From Rhodospirillales bacterium (GTDB lineage: Bacteria; Pseudomonadota; Alphaproteobacteria; CACIAM-22H2), in contig JACQAF010000161.1 in assembly GCA_016195145.1 (NCBI GenBank), positions 1 to 33,850 on the forward strand: 33,850 nt of DNA, in the 5' to 3' direction. Position numbers and translations under genes: made by a program. The notes beneath the pieces are model-generated. The model searched no databases. It was not told the origin of the DNA and saw nothing but the letters and a program-made list of their open reading frames with translations. Shown piece after piece: positions 26,060 to 33,850 of the stretch (positions are counted from its first letter, which is position 1; each line of letters starts with the position of its first letter).

Positions 26060-26964
26060 TAATCAATCGCGGGGGCCCTCGGAATCGTCGGGACAGATCC
26101 TCCAGACTTGTAGATCGGATATGTTGCAGCACTGTTCGAATTCGGTCCAGAAAGCATGCGATATGTTGGCGCACGATATGAATTAGCATGCCCTATCACG
26201 AGAGCGTCAAAGTCTTTCTGCGATATGCCATCTGGTGGAGAGATTTTATAAACATTTTTACCGCTCTGAAATGCCTCTAAATCTTTGGCACTGGTCTCGG
26301 CGCTCTTGTTAAACTCGACATTCCCTCCGCCAAGAGAAAACTGTGCGTCGATCTTTGCCGTTGCGGTGTCATTCCCCTGATATACGAACAAGCCGCAATG
26401 ATTGAACGGAGAGCCTGCTACATCGCGACACGCCAGCGCCACTTCATTGAAGAGGTAACCGAAGGCGGCGGTGACGGCGCCGTTCTGGAACTTGCCGCCG
26501 GCGAGGACGGAGGTCGTGCCGCCGATCACCGCGTGGCTGACCAGCCGCACGGCGAAATCGTTCGACGGGATCAGCGGCCCGGCGAACGATCCGGTGGCGC
26601 CGGCCAGGGCCTGCGATCCGCAATCCCCGCTCTGCGCCGCCAAGACGCTCCGGCTCGTCGGCATGCGCGGCGGCGCTCCCGAACTCGCCGTCGATCTCAC
26701 CGGGCTCGCCGAGCCGGAGGCCCGATACTGGCCCCGGATCATCGCTTTCTTGAGATAGGACCCAATTCCGGCAACCGACACTTCCGGCGCCAAGCATCGG
26801 GCGGCACGCGCTGCCTCGATATGCCCCGAATACCGCCGTGCGGCATCCCGGCCTGGATGGCCCCCCAACGATACGAGGCAGGGGAATGGCGCCCGGGCAC
26901 CCGTAACGCAACCAAGCTGGAGCGCTTTCCAGTCCGCAGGAATCGCTGAAAGGCTGCCTAGCAT
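26023..26964 (-). CDS. Polymorphic toxin C-terminal fragment (pretoxin plus toxin domain), N-terminal delivery region absent
   Basis: GSFAGPLIPSNDFAVRLVSHAVIGGTTSVLAGGKFQNGAVTAAFGYLFNE is a typical pretoxin segment preceding variable C-terminal toxins; then ..NHCGLFVYQ..GHANSYRAPTYRMLSGPNSNSAATYPIYKSGG... No RHS or haemagglutinin repeats upstream; the N-terminal reading of this ORF is uncertain. Confidence 0.55.
   Translation of the reverse strand: MLGSLSAIPADWKALQLGCVTGARAPFPCLVSLGGHPGRDAARRYSGHIEAARAARCLAPEVSVAGIGSYLKKAMIRGQYRASGSASPVRSTASSGAPPRMPTSRSVLAAQSGDCGSQALAGATGSFAGPLIPSNDFAVRLVSHAVIGGTTSVLAGGKFQNGAVTAAFGYLFNEVALACRDVAGSPFNHCGLFVYQGNDTATAKIDAQFSLGGGNVEFNKSAETSAKDLEAFQSGKNVYKISPPDGISQKDFDALVIGHANSYRAPTYRMLSGPNSNSAATYPIYKSGGSVPTIPRAPAIDYWETIDRLGLKY
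26461..26594 (-). repeat. 134-bp direct repeat, copy B
   Basis: 132/134 identity to 24776-24909 by direct comparison. Confidence 0.95.
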
Positions 26965-27068
26965 GGCGCAAAATACCTATTTTGACGCTGCTTCTGATGC
27001 TGCTCATGAAACATATCGTTTGGTTGCTACGGACCCGGCCGATAACCTGTTTGTGAAGGGGCATTAAT

Positions 27069-27098
27069 TTGACAACGTTGCGCGCCGCGCCCTAAATT
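27069..27098 (+). promoter_or_regulatory. Sigma70-like promoter of the metal-efflux operon (TTGACA-18 bp-TAAATT)
   Basis: TTGACA at 27069-27074, TAAATT at 27093-27098, immediately upstream of ATG 27106. Confidence 0.55.
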
Positions 27099-27105
27099 CC
27101 GGCCC

Positions 27106-27441
27106 ATGATCCGCAAAGTCATCACGGCGCTGTTCGTCCTCGCGTCGGTACTTATCGGTTTCTCGCCGGTCGGCGCGCCGACCGCGAGCCCGATGGCCGC
27201 CTCTATGGATATGCAGGAACCCTGCTGCGACATTTGCGACCGGCAGGCCATGCCCGAAATGGGGAAGTGTCAGACGATGGCTGTTTGCGTGACTGCGCCG
27301 TCGCCGGTGCTCCCGGACTATGTAGCCGTGCCGGTGCGCTTCTTCACCACCGCCGTACATCCGATGCGGCGGCAGGCGGCGTTGGCATCGGCCGGTTCGC
27401 TGCCACCCTTCCGACCACCGCGATCCTCCCTCCTCGTCTGA
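27106..27441 (+). CDS. Small exported Cys/Met-rich protein preceding the Cus-type efflux genes
   Basis: Signal peptide MIRKVITALFVLASVLIGFS then MAASMDMQEPCCDICDRQAMPEMGKCQTMAVC. Confidence 0.65.
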   Translation: MIRKVITALFVLASVLIGFSPVGAPTASPMAASMDMQEPCCDICDRQAMPEMGKCQTMAVCVTAPSPVLPDYVAVPVRFFTTAVHPMRRQAALASAGSLPPFRPPRSSLLV

Positions 27442-27547
27442 GCTGCTGCCTCGGCCGCTTTGCGGCTGAGCGCGAACGCGCGGCTGGCTTGTCGTCGACC
27501 GGACGGCAAACGCCGCGAGCCGCCAACACGTAGTGAGGATTGCAACA

Positions 27548-29107
27548 ATGAGGAAAATCGTTCCGCTATTCGGCGGCGTGGCCACGTTGGTCGCCGCCCT
27601 GCTAATTCTGTTCCCCGGCTTGTCCGGCGCCGCCGCGCAAACCTGGGAAGCCGTCAATCCGCAAATCGCCGTCGGCAAGAACATCCGTCTGGAGGTGAGG
27701 CTAGTGGAGGCCGACGGCAAAGCCATCGCCAGACTCGTCACTGCAAAATCGACACGGCTTGATATGGGGCCAGACGGCATGGCGACGATGACCTCTCGCC
27801 TCAAGCCCGTCGCGACGACGACCTCCGGCGCCCTTGCGTTCGAGACCGACATCGTCATGGCCGGCCGTTGGGCGTTGACCATCAGCGGCACGCCGGCGGG
27901 CCAGTCGACACCGATTTCCGGTATGGTGATCTTTACCGCCACGGAGAAGCGCAGCGAGACGGAACCGCCCGCGGACAAAGCGGCGCCTGCCGAGCGCAAG
28001 CCCGCTTACTACCGAAACCCGATGGGCCTGCCGGACATATCGCCCACGCCCAAGAAGGACTGGATGGGAATGGACTACATCCCCGTCTATGCCGACGAGG
28101 CGAACGATCCGCCCGGCACGGTGCGCATCAGCCTTGCCAAGGTACAGCGCGCCGGCGTGCGCACGGAGGAAGTGACGCGGCGCAATCTCGCGCGCACTGT
28201 GCGCGCCGTCGGCACCATCGAGCCCGACGAGAGCCGCCTTGCCGTTGTAACCGCCAAGTTCGGCGGCTTCGTCGAGGAACTATTCGTACCGGTGACCGGA
28301 GCGTCGGTGCGCGCCGGCGCCCCGCTCATACGGGTGTGGATCGAAAGCACCGAGATTCTGCAGAAGCAATCGGACCTGCTGACCGCCCTGCGCGGTGGGG
28401 CGGGGCGCCCCGAGGACGTGGACAGGGCCGTGCGCAACCTGCGCCTGTTCGGCATTCCCGATCCGGTGATCAACCGCCTGCGCGACACGCGCGAGCCTGT
28501 ACGCTCGATCGTGCTCACCGCGCCCGCGGATGGCACGGTGATGCAGAAACCGGCGCTGGTGGGTATGCGCTTCGCGCCCGGCGACACGCTGTTCAAGACC
28601 GCCGATCTGTCGAAAGTCTGGGTCCGGGCCCAGGTGGCTGAACGCGATTTGGCGTTGGTTCGTGCTGGACAGGGAGTGCGGGTCATCCTGAAGGCGTACG
28701 ACGATCAACCCCGCGACGGCCGGGTTGCCTTCGTTTATCCCGAGCTCGACGCCCCGACACGCACCGCCCAAATCCGGATCGAACTGGACAATCGCGACGG
28801 GGTACTGCGTGCCGGGCTCTACGCCGATGTTGAAATCGACACGCGCTCCGACACGCCGGTGATCGCCATTCCGGACTCCGCCATCATCGACAGCGGCAGG
28901 CGCCGGGTCGCCTTCGTCGCCAAGGACGGCGGCGTGTTCGAGCCGCGTGATCTCCTGCTGGGCCGCCGCGGCAACGGCTTTGTCGAGGTTCGCAGAGGCC
29001 TCGCCGAAGGCGAGCGCATCGTTGTCACCGGCAATTTCCTGATCGACGCGGAGAGCAATCTGCGCGCGGCCCTGGCCACCTTCGACCCGCCGCCGGATGC
29101 GCAATGA
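27548..29107 (+). CDS. cusB: CusB-type RND efflux periplasmic adaptor with N-terminal YtkA/FixH-like domain and heavy-metal-binding domain
   Basis: RLEVRLVEADGKAIARLVTAKSTRLDMGPDGMATM..FETDIVMAGRWALTISG (YtkA/FixH-like), YYRNPMGLPDISPTPKKDWMGMDYIPVY (metal-binding domain), then membrane-fusion-protein sequence. Confidence 0.9.
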   Translation: MRKIVPLFGGVATLVAALLILFPGLSGAAAQTWEAVNPQIAVGKNIRLEVRLVEADGKAIARLVTAKSTRLDMGPDGMATMTSRLKPVATTTSGALAFETDIVMAGRWALTISGTPAGQSTPISGMVIFTATEKRSETEPPADKAAPAERKPAYYRNPMGLPDISPTPKKDWMGMDYIPVYADEANDPPGTVRISLAKVQRAGVRTEEVTRRNLARTVRAVGTIEPDESRLAVVTAKFGGFVEELFVPVTGASVRAGAPLIRVWIESTEILQKQSDLLTALRGGAGRPEDVDRAVRNLRLFGIPDPVINRLRDTREPVRSIVLTAPADGTVMQKPALVGMRFAPGDTLFKTADLSKVWVRAQVAERDLALVRAGQGVRVILKAYDDQPRDGRVAFVYPELDAPTRTAQIRIELDNRDGVLRAGLYADVEIDTRSDTPVIAIPDSAIIDSGRRRVAFVAKDGGVFEPRDLLLGRRGNGFVEVRRGLAEGERIVVTGNFLIDAESNLRAALATFDPPPDAQ

Positions 29108-32100
29108 TCGCCGCGCTCATCCGCTGGTCGGCGACCAACATCGTGTTGGTCCTGATCGGCGCGGTATTCGTGACGCTGGCCGGGCTCTACGCGATGACGC
29201 GTATCCCGCTGGACGCGATTCCCGACCTCTCGGACACCCAGGTCATCGTCTACACGGAGTACCCCGGCCAGGCGCCACAGGTTGTCGAGGATCAGGTCAC
29301 ATTTCCGCTGACCACGTCGCTCTTGAGCGTGCCGCGCTCCAAGGTGGTGCGCGGCTTCTCGATGTTCGGGGTGTCCTTCGTCTATGTCATTTTCGAGGAC
29401 GGCACCGATATCTATTGGGCACGCAGCCGCGTGCTCGAATACCTGAACGTCGCCGCGCGGCGGCTGCCGAGCGGCGTGACCCCCGGCCTTGGCCCGGACG
29501 CCACCGGCGTCGGCTGGGTCTACCAATACGCGCTCACCGCCAAGGACCAAGACCTCGCCAGCTTGCGTTCGCAGCAAGACTGGCAAGTGCGCTTCAGCGT
29601 CGCGAAGGCCGAGGGTGTTGCCGAAGTTGCGAGCGTCGGCGGCTTCGTCAAACAATACGCGGTCGTGGTCGATCCGCATCGCATGCGGTCGTTCGGCATC
29701 TCGCTCAAGACGATTCAAAACGCGGTCCGCAGCAGCAACATGGATGTCGGCGGCCGCACCATCGAGCTAGCGGAAACGGAGTTCATGATCCGTGGTCGCG
29801 GCTATATACGCGATCTCGCCGATCTGGAGCGGATCACGCTGATGGTCGATAACGGCACGCCCGTGCTGCTGCGCGACGTGGCGCGCGTCGAGCTGGTACC
29901 GGACGAGCGACGCGGCATCGCCGAGATGAATGGCGAAGGCGAAGTGGTCAGCGGGATTGCCGTGCAACGCTACGGCGTCAACGCGCTCGACGTCATCCGC
30001 TCGGTCAAGGAGCGCCTTGCCGAAGTGGCGTCGAGTCTGCCATCCGGGATCGAGATCGTTCCGGTCTATGACCGCTCGGCGCTCATCGAGCGCGCCATCG
30101 CTACACTGATCGCCACGCTGACCGAGGAGAGCATCGTCGTGGCGCTGGTGTGCTTTGTCTTTCTGCTCCACGCGCGGAGCGCCCTGGTGGCGATCCTCAC
30201 CCTGCCCATCGGGATTCTTATCTCCTTCGCCGCCATGCATGTGCTCGGGATCAGCTCGAACATCATGAGCTTGGGCGGCATCGCCATTGCCATCGGCGCT
30301 ATGGTCGACGCGGCTATCGTCATGATCGAGAACGCCCATAAGCGCTTGGAGCACGCAAGGCCCGAAGCTTCGCGCACCGAAGTCCTGATCGGGGCGGCGC
30401 AGGAAGTCGGGCCGGCGCTGTTCTTCAGTCTGTTGATCATTACGGTGTCGTTCTTGCCGATCTTCGCGCTCGAATCGCAGGAAGGCCGCCTGTTCAAACC
30501 ACTCGCCTACACCAAGACTTTCGCCATGGCGGCCGCGGCGATCCTGTCCATTACTCTCGTGCCGGCGCTTATGGTTCTGTTCATACGCGGCCGCATCGTC
30601 GCCGAGGCCAAGAACCCGATCAACCGGCTGTTGATCTGGCTTTATCGGCCCGTAATCGGCTTGGTCCTGAGGGCAAAAATCCTCACGCTCGTCATTGCGG
30701 CGGCAATTCTTGGTTCCGCCGTCATCCCGGCCCAGCGTCTCGGCACCGAGTTCATGCCCAACCTCAACGAGGGCACGTTGTTCTACATGCCGACGACGTT
30801 GCCCGGTCTGTCGGTGACCAAGGCAGCGGAGCTGCTCCAGGCTCAGAACAAGATTATTCGCTCATTCCCGGAGATCGACACGGTATGGGGCAAAGCCGGC
30901 CGCGCGCAGACCGCGACCGATCCTGCGCCGACCGAGATGTTCGAGACGATCATCAATTTGAAGCCGGCGGCTCAGTGGCGACCCGGCGTCACCGTGGACT
31001 CGCTAATCGCCGAGATGGATACGGCCCTGCAGTTTCCCGGCGTGAGCAACGCCTGGACCATGCCGATCAAGGCCCGCATCGACATGCTGGCGACTGGGAT
31101 TCGCACGCCGGTCGGCATCAAGCTGTTCGGCGATGATTTGCGCGAACTGGAGCGGCTGGCGCGCGAGATCGAGACTGTGGTTCGGGCCGTGCCGGGAACG
31201 GCGAGTGCCTACGCCGAGCGGGTGAACAGCGGTTACTTCCTGGAAATCGAAACCGACCGCGACCGGCTCGCTCGCTACGGTCTGATGGTCGAGAACGTGC
31301 AAGAGACAATCGCCATGGCGCTCGGCGCCGCACCGGTGACAACCACCGTAGAGGGTCGCGAGCGCTATGCCGTCGTTCTGCGCTACCCGCGCGACGTACG
31401 CAGTGATCCGGATGCCATCGCGTCCGAGGTTCTGGTGTCGCTACCCAACGGTGCGGCGATTCCGCTCGGCGATGTCGCGACAATTCAACGCACGCAAGGT
31501 CCGACAAGCATCCGGACCGAAAACGGCCGGCTGGCGGTCTACCTCTATATCGATATGCGCGACCGCGATCTCGGCGGTTATGTGCGCGAGGCCCGCGAAA
31601 TCGTTTCACGCTCTGTCCAACTGCCGCCGGGCTACTCCGCCGTGTGGAGCGGCCAATTCGAATACTTCGAACGGGCGCAGAAACGGCTGCAGATAGTTGT
31701 GCCAGCGACCCTGCTGGCGATCTTTCTGCTCCTCTATTTGAATTTCCGCCGCCTGACCGAGACGTTAATTGTGATGCTGTCGCTGCCGTTCTCACTCGTC
31801 GGCGGGTTGTGGATGATGTACGCCATGGGTTTCAACCTGAGCGTGGCAGCCGCCGTGGGGTTCATCGCGCTGGCCGGAGTCGCCGCTGAAACCGGCGTCG
31901 TGATGCTCATCTATCTTGATCATGCCTATCGCGATCGTGCGGCCGCGTGCGCGCACAAAGGCGAGCCCCTGACCCGACAGGATATCTATAAGGCGATTAT
32001 GGTTGGCGCCGTCGATAGGGTGCGGCCGAAGATGATGACGGTAACAGCGATCATGGCCGGGCTCTTACCGATTCTGTGGAGCAGCGGCACCGGCTCGGAA

Positions 32101-32253
32101 GTGATGCGCCGGATCGCAGTTCCTATGATCGGCGGCATGGTCTCGTCGACCGTGCTCACTCTCATCGTCATCCCGGCGATCTACGCTCTCGTCAAGGGCG
32201 CAGCGCTGCGGCGCGCATTGAGAATGGATGCCCCCGCTCCAGCGGCGAGATGA
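29104..32253 (+). CDS. cusA: CusA/CzcA-family heavy-metal efflux RND permease
   Basis: 1049 aa; LIRWSATNIVLVLIGAVFVTLAGLYAMTRIPLDAIPDLSDTQVIVYTEYPGQAPQVVEDQVTFPLTTSLLSVPRSKVVRGFSMFG; ATGA overlap with the adaptor stop. Confidence 0.96.
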   Translation: MIAALIRWSATNIVLVLIGAVFVTLAGLYAMTRIPLDAIPDLSDTQVIVYTEYPGQAPQVVEDQVTFPLTTSLLSVPRSKVVRGFSMFGVSFVYVIFEDGTDIYWARSRVLEYLNVAARRLPSGVTPGLGPDATGVGWVYQYALTAKDQDLASLRSQQDWQVRFSVAKAEGVAEVASVGGFVKQYAVVVDPHRMRSFGISLKTIQNAVRSSNMDVGGRTIELAETEFMIRGRGYIRDLADLERITLMVDNGTPVLLRDVARVELVPDERRGIAEMNGEGEVVSGIAVQRYGVNALDVIRSVKERLAEVASSLPSGIEIVPVYDRSALIERAIATLIATLTEESIVVALVCFVFLLHARSALVAILTLPIGILISFAAMHVLGISSNIMSLGGIAIAIGAMVDAAIVMIENAHKRLEHARPEASRTEVLIGAAQEVGPALFFSLLIITVSFLPIFALESQEGRLFKPLAYTKTFAMAAAAILSITLVPALMVLFIRGRIVAEAKNPINRLLIWLYRPVIGLVLRAKILTLVIAAAILGSAVIPAQRLGTEFMPNLNEGTLFYMPTTLPGLSVTKAAELLQAQNKIIRSFPEIDTVWGKAGRAQTATDPAPTEMFETIINLKPAAQWRPGVTVDSLIAEMDTALQFPGVSNAWTMPIKARIDMLATGIRTPVGIKLFGDDLRELERLAREIETVVRAVPGTASAYAERVNSGYFLEIETDRDRLARYGLMVENVQETIAMALGAAPVTTTVEGRERYAVVLRYPRDVRSDPDAIASEVLVSLPNGAAIPLGDVATIQRTQGPTSIRTENGRLAVYLYIDMRDRDLGGYVREAREIVSRSVQLPPGYSAVWSGQFEYFERAQKRLQIVVPATLLAIFLLLYLNFRRLTETLIVMLSLPFSLVGGLWMMYAMGFNLSVAAAVGFIALAGVAAETGVVMLIYLDHAYRDRAAACAHKGEPLTRQDIYKAIMVGAVDRVRPKMMTVTAIMAGLLPILWSSGTGSEVMRRIAVPMIGGMVSSTVLTLIVIPAIYALVKGAALRRALRMDAPAPAAR

Positions 32254-32283
32254 ACACCGCAGGGTCGTGTCACGCGAGGAAGC

Positions 32284-32415
32284 ATGAGCCGCATGATGGG
32301 CGGCATGGGATCGACGATGGGCAAAATTACATGGCCGCATCGCAGCGATCGTCTCATCCTATGCATTGCGCGCACACTGGCCGATCCCGACAATGCAGCG
32401 CAGGTCGCGCGCTGA
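32284..32415 (+). CDS. Possible 43-aa Met-rich small protein
   Basis: MSRMMGGMGSTMGKITWPHRSDRLILCIARTLADPDNAAQVAR*, preceded by gagga SD-like sequence, 30 nt downstream of cusA. Confidence 0.35.
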   Translation: MSRMMGGMGSTMGKITWPHRSDRLILCIARTLADPDNAAQVAR

Positions 32416-32506
32416 CATTGTCGAGGCGCCTTTGCGCGGGACGAAGCCGATTATTCTATCGGCTTGGCTTTCCGGCCCCATCGGCCGTCGTTAACGAGCG
32501 TCATAC

Positions 32507-33472
32507 CTATTCAATCTTGATATCCGCTGCCTTGATCAGCTCGCTATTGGCCTTGATGTCGTTTTCCAAAAATCTTGCCATTTCCTCCGGCGTCTGCAAC
32601 GGCACGAGAACATTGATCGCTTGCATACGCGCCTTCATCGCATCGGTCTTGGCAATGTCGAGAATTGTCCGGTTAAATTTCGCAATGACGTCCTTCGACA
32701 CGCCAGATGGCGCCTGAATCGAAAACCAGATCGGGACGTCAGCCCCTTCATAGCCGAGCTCTTTGAGCGTCGGTACGTTCGGGAATTCAGGATATCTCTC
32801 CGTGTGATTGACGGCGAGCAGGATCACTTTACCGCCCTTGACGTGCGAAATCGCACTGAGTTCATTCATCATCTGAATGTTCCCGGCGAGCAAATCGTTG
32901 AGCGCATCCGCGCTGCCGCGATAAGGCACATGAAGGATGTCGACGCCTGCTTTGTACTTCAGCATCTCAATTCGAAGGTGCGTCGAAGTGCCCAGCCCCG
33001 ACGAACCGAAGGCGAGCTTGCCTGGCTTGGCTTTCGCATAGGCGATCAGATCCGGGAAGGTTTTTACGCCAACGGATGGATGAACCACGAAGCCGGTAAT
33101 CTGGTCGCCGACGCGGCCGACTGGCGAGAAGCTAAGGATCGGGTCGTAGGGAGTCTTGCGCAACTGCGGCAACACGCTAAGCGGCGCATTTGGCGTCAAC
33201 AGGAACGTATAACCGTCAGGCGACGCTTTCGCGGCAATTTCGGTGCCGATCATGCCGCTGGCGCCGCCGCGATTCTCGACGACGAATTGCTGACCCAGGG
33301 CCTGGCTCAGTTTTTCTGCCCAGGGCCTGCCGATCAGGTCAGTGCCTCCCCCTGGACCATAGGGCAAGATCAGCTTGACCGGCCTGTCCGGCCAACTTTG
33401 CGCCAATGCCGGCAGGCTCTCCATTATGGCAAGAGCGACGATAAGAAAACCAAAGAAATTTCGGCGCATCAT
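32507..33472 (-). CDS. Tripartite tricarboxylate transporter substrate-binding protein (Bug/TctC family)
   Basis: Signal peptide then SWPDRPVKLILPYGPGGGTDLIGRPWAEKLSQALGQQFVVENRGGASGMIGTEIAAKASPDGYTFLL. Confidence 0.93.
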   Translation of the reverse strand: MMRRNFFGFLIVALAIMESLPALAQSWPDRPVKLILPYGPGGGTDLIGRPWAEKLSQALGQQFVVENRGGASGMIGTEIAAKASPDGYTFLLTPNAPLSVLPQLRKTPYDPILSFSPVGRVGDQITGFVVHPSVGVKTFPDLIAYAKAKPGKLAFGSSGLGTSTHLRIEMLKYKAGVDILHVPYRGSADALNDLLAGNIQMMNELSAISHVKGGKVILLAVNHTERYPEFPNVPTLKELGYEGADVPIWFSIQAPSGVSKDVIAKFNRTILDIAKTDAMKARMQAINVLVPLQTPEEMARFLENDIKANSELIKAADIKIE

Positions 33473-33499
33473 TCTACGTTACCTCCGTTGGGTTCATGA

Positions 33500-33850
33500 T
33501 TATTCCTGAAATGCCTTCTCCCGCGCCTTACCCACCTTGGGCAAAACGATGAATACGAGCAGCACGACGACGAGAATCAGAAAAGTAAGCGATAGCGGCC
33601 GCTCGACGAACACCCAGGGATCGCCGCGCGACAACAGCATGGCGCGCCGCAAATAGGTCTCCATCATCGGACCGAGAATAAACCCCAGCAGCATCGGCGC
33701 CGGCTCGCAATCAAGTTTGAACAGCAAGTATCCAACCACCCCGAAGAAGGCAATGAGCAGCACCTCGTTCGCCGAGTTGTTCAGGCTGTAAACGCCGATG
33801 CTGCAGAAAAACAGGATGGCTATGGCGAGCAGCCGGTAGGGCACCAGCAG
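33500..33850 (-). CDS. TctA-family permease, C-terminal part (continues beyond the window)
   Basis: IGVYSLNNSANEVLLIAFFGVVGYLLFKLDCEPAPMLLGFILGPMMETYLRRAMLLSRGDPWVFVERPLSLTFLILVVVLLVFIVLP. Confidence 0.88.
   Translation of the reverse strand: MLVPYRLLAIAILFFCSIGVYSLNNSANEVLLIAFFGVVGYLLFKLDCEPAPMLLGFILGPMMETYLRRAMLLSRGDPWVFVERPLSLTFLILVVVLLVFIVLPKVGKAREKAFQE

Noticed and set aside
26963-27067. 34-aa plus-strand ORF MAQNTYFDAASDAAHETYRLVATDPADNLFVKGH
   Set aside because: Protein-like composition, but too short, no family and no clear SD; may be a gene fragment ending at the cus promoter.
1-33850. tRNA, rRNA, CRISPR arrays, transposase genes
   Set aside because: None seen on reading; no transposase-like ORF accompanies the repeats in the toxin region.

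Overview
High-GC bacterial chromosome segment, probably alphaproteobacterial (inference from codon and GC style). Main content, left to right: an LLM-class flavin-dependent oxidoreductase; a two-module pentapeptide-repeat protein; a DinB polymerase with an N-terminal Cys4 motif; a DapA-family protein; a compact Ara4N (arn) operon with the two ArnA activities on separate genes and a single SMR subunit; a FAH-tctC-tctB-tctA operon with a divergent FCD-type GntR regulator and paired inverted-repeat operators; a CobW/COG0523 GTPase next to an MBL-fold hydrolase; a PEBP protein; a secreted alpha/beta hydrolase; a Crp/Fnr-type regulator; a MerB-like protein behind a MerR-type 19-bp-spacer promoter; upp; an AT-richer, decayed polymorphic-toxin/immunity region (about 23.75-26.96 kb) with a 134-bp near-identical pretoxin repeat; a Cus-type metal efflux operon; and part of a second tripartite tricarboxylate transporter locus. 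The most interesting items are the toxin-cassette array, the MerB-like gene with MerR-geometry promoter, the apparent deletion/frameshift at the 3' end of tctA, and the YtkA/FixH-like + metal-binding + CusB fusion. Family assignments come from reading the translations by eye; no database search was run.
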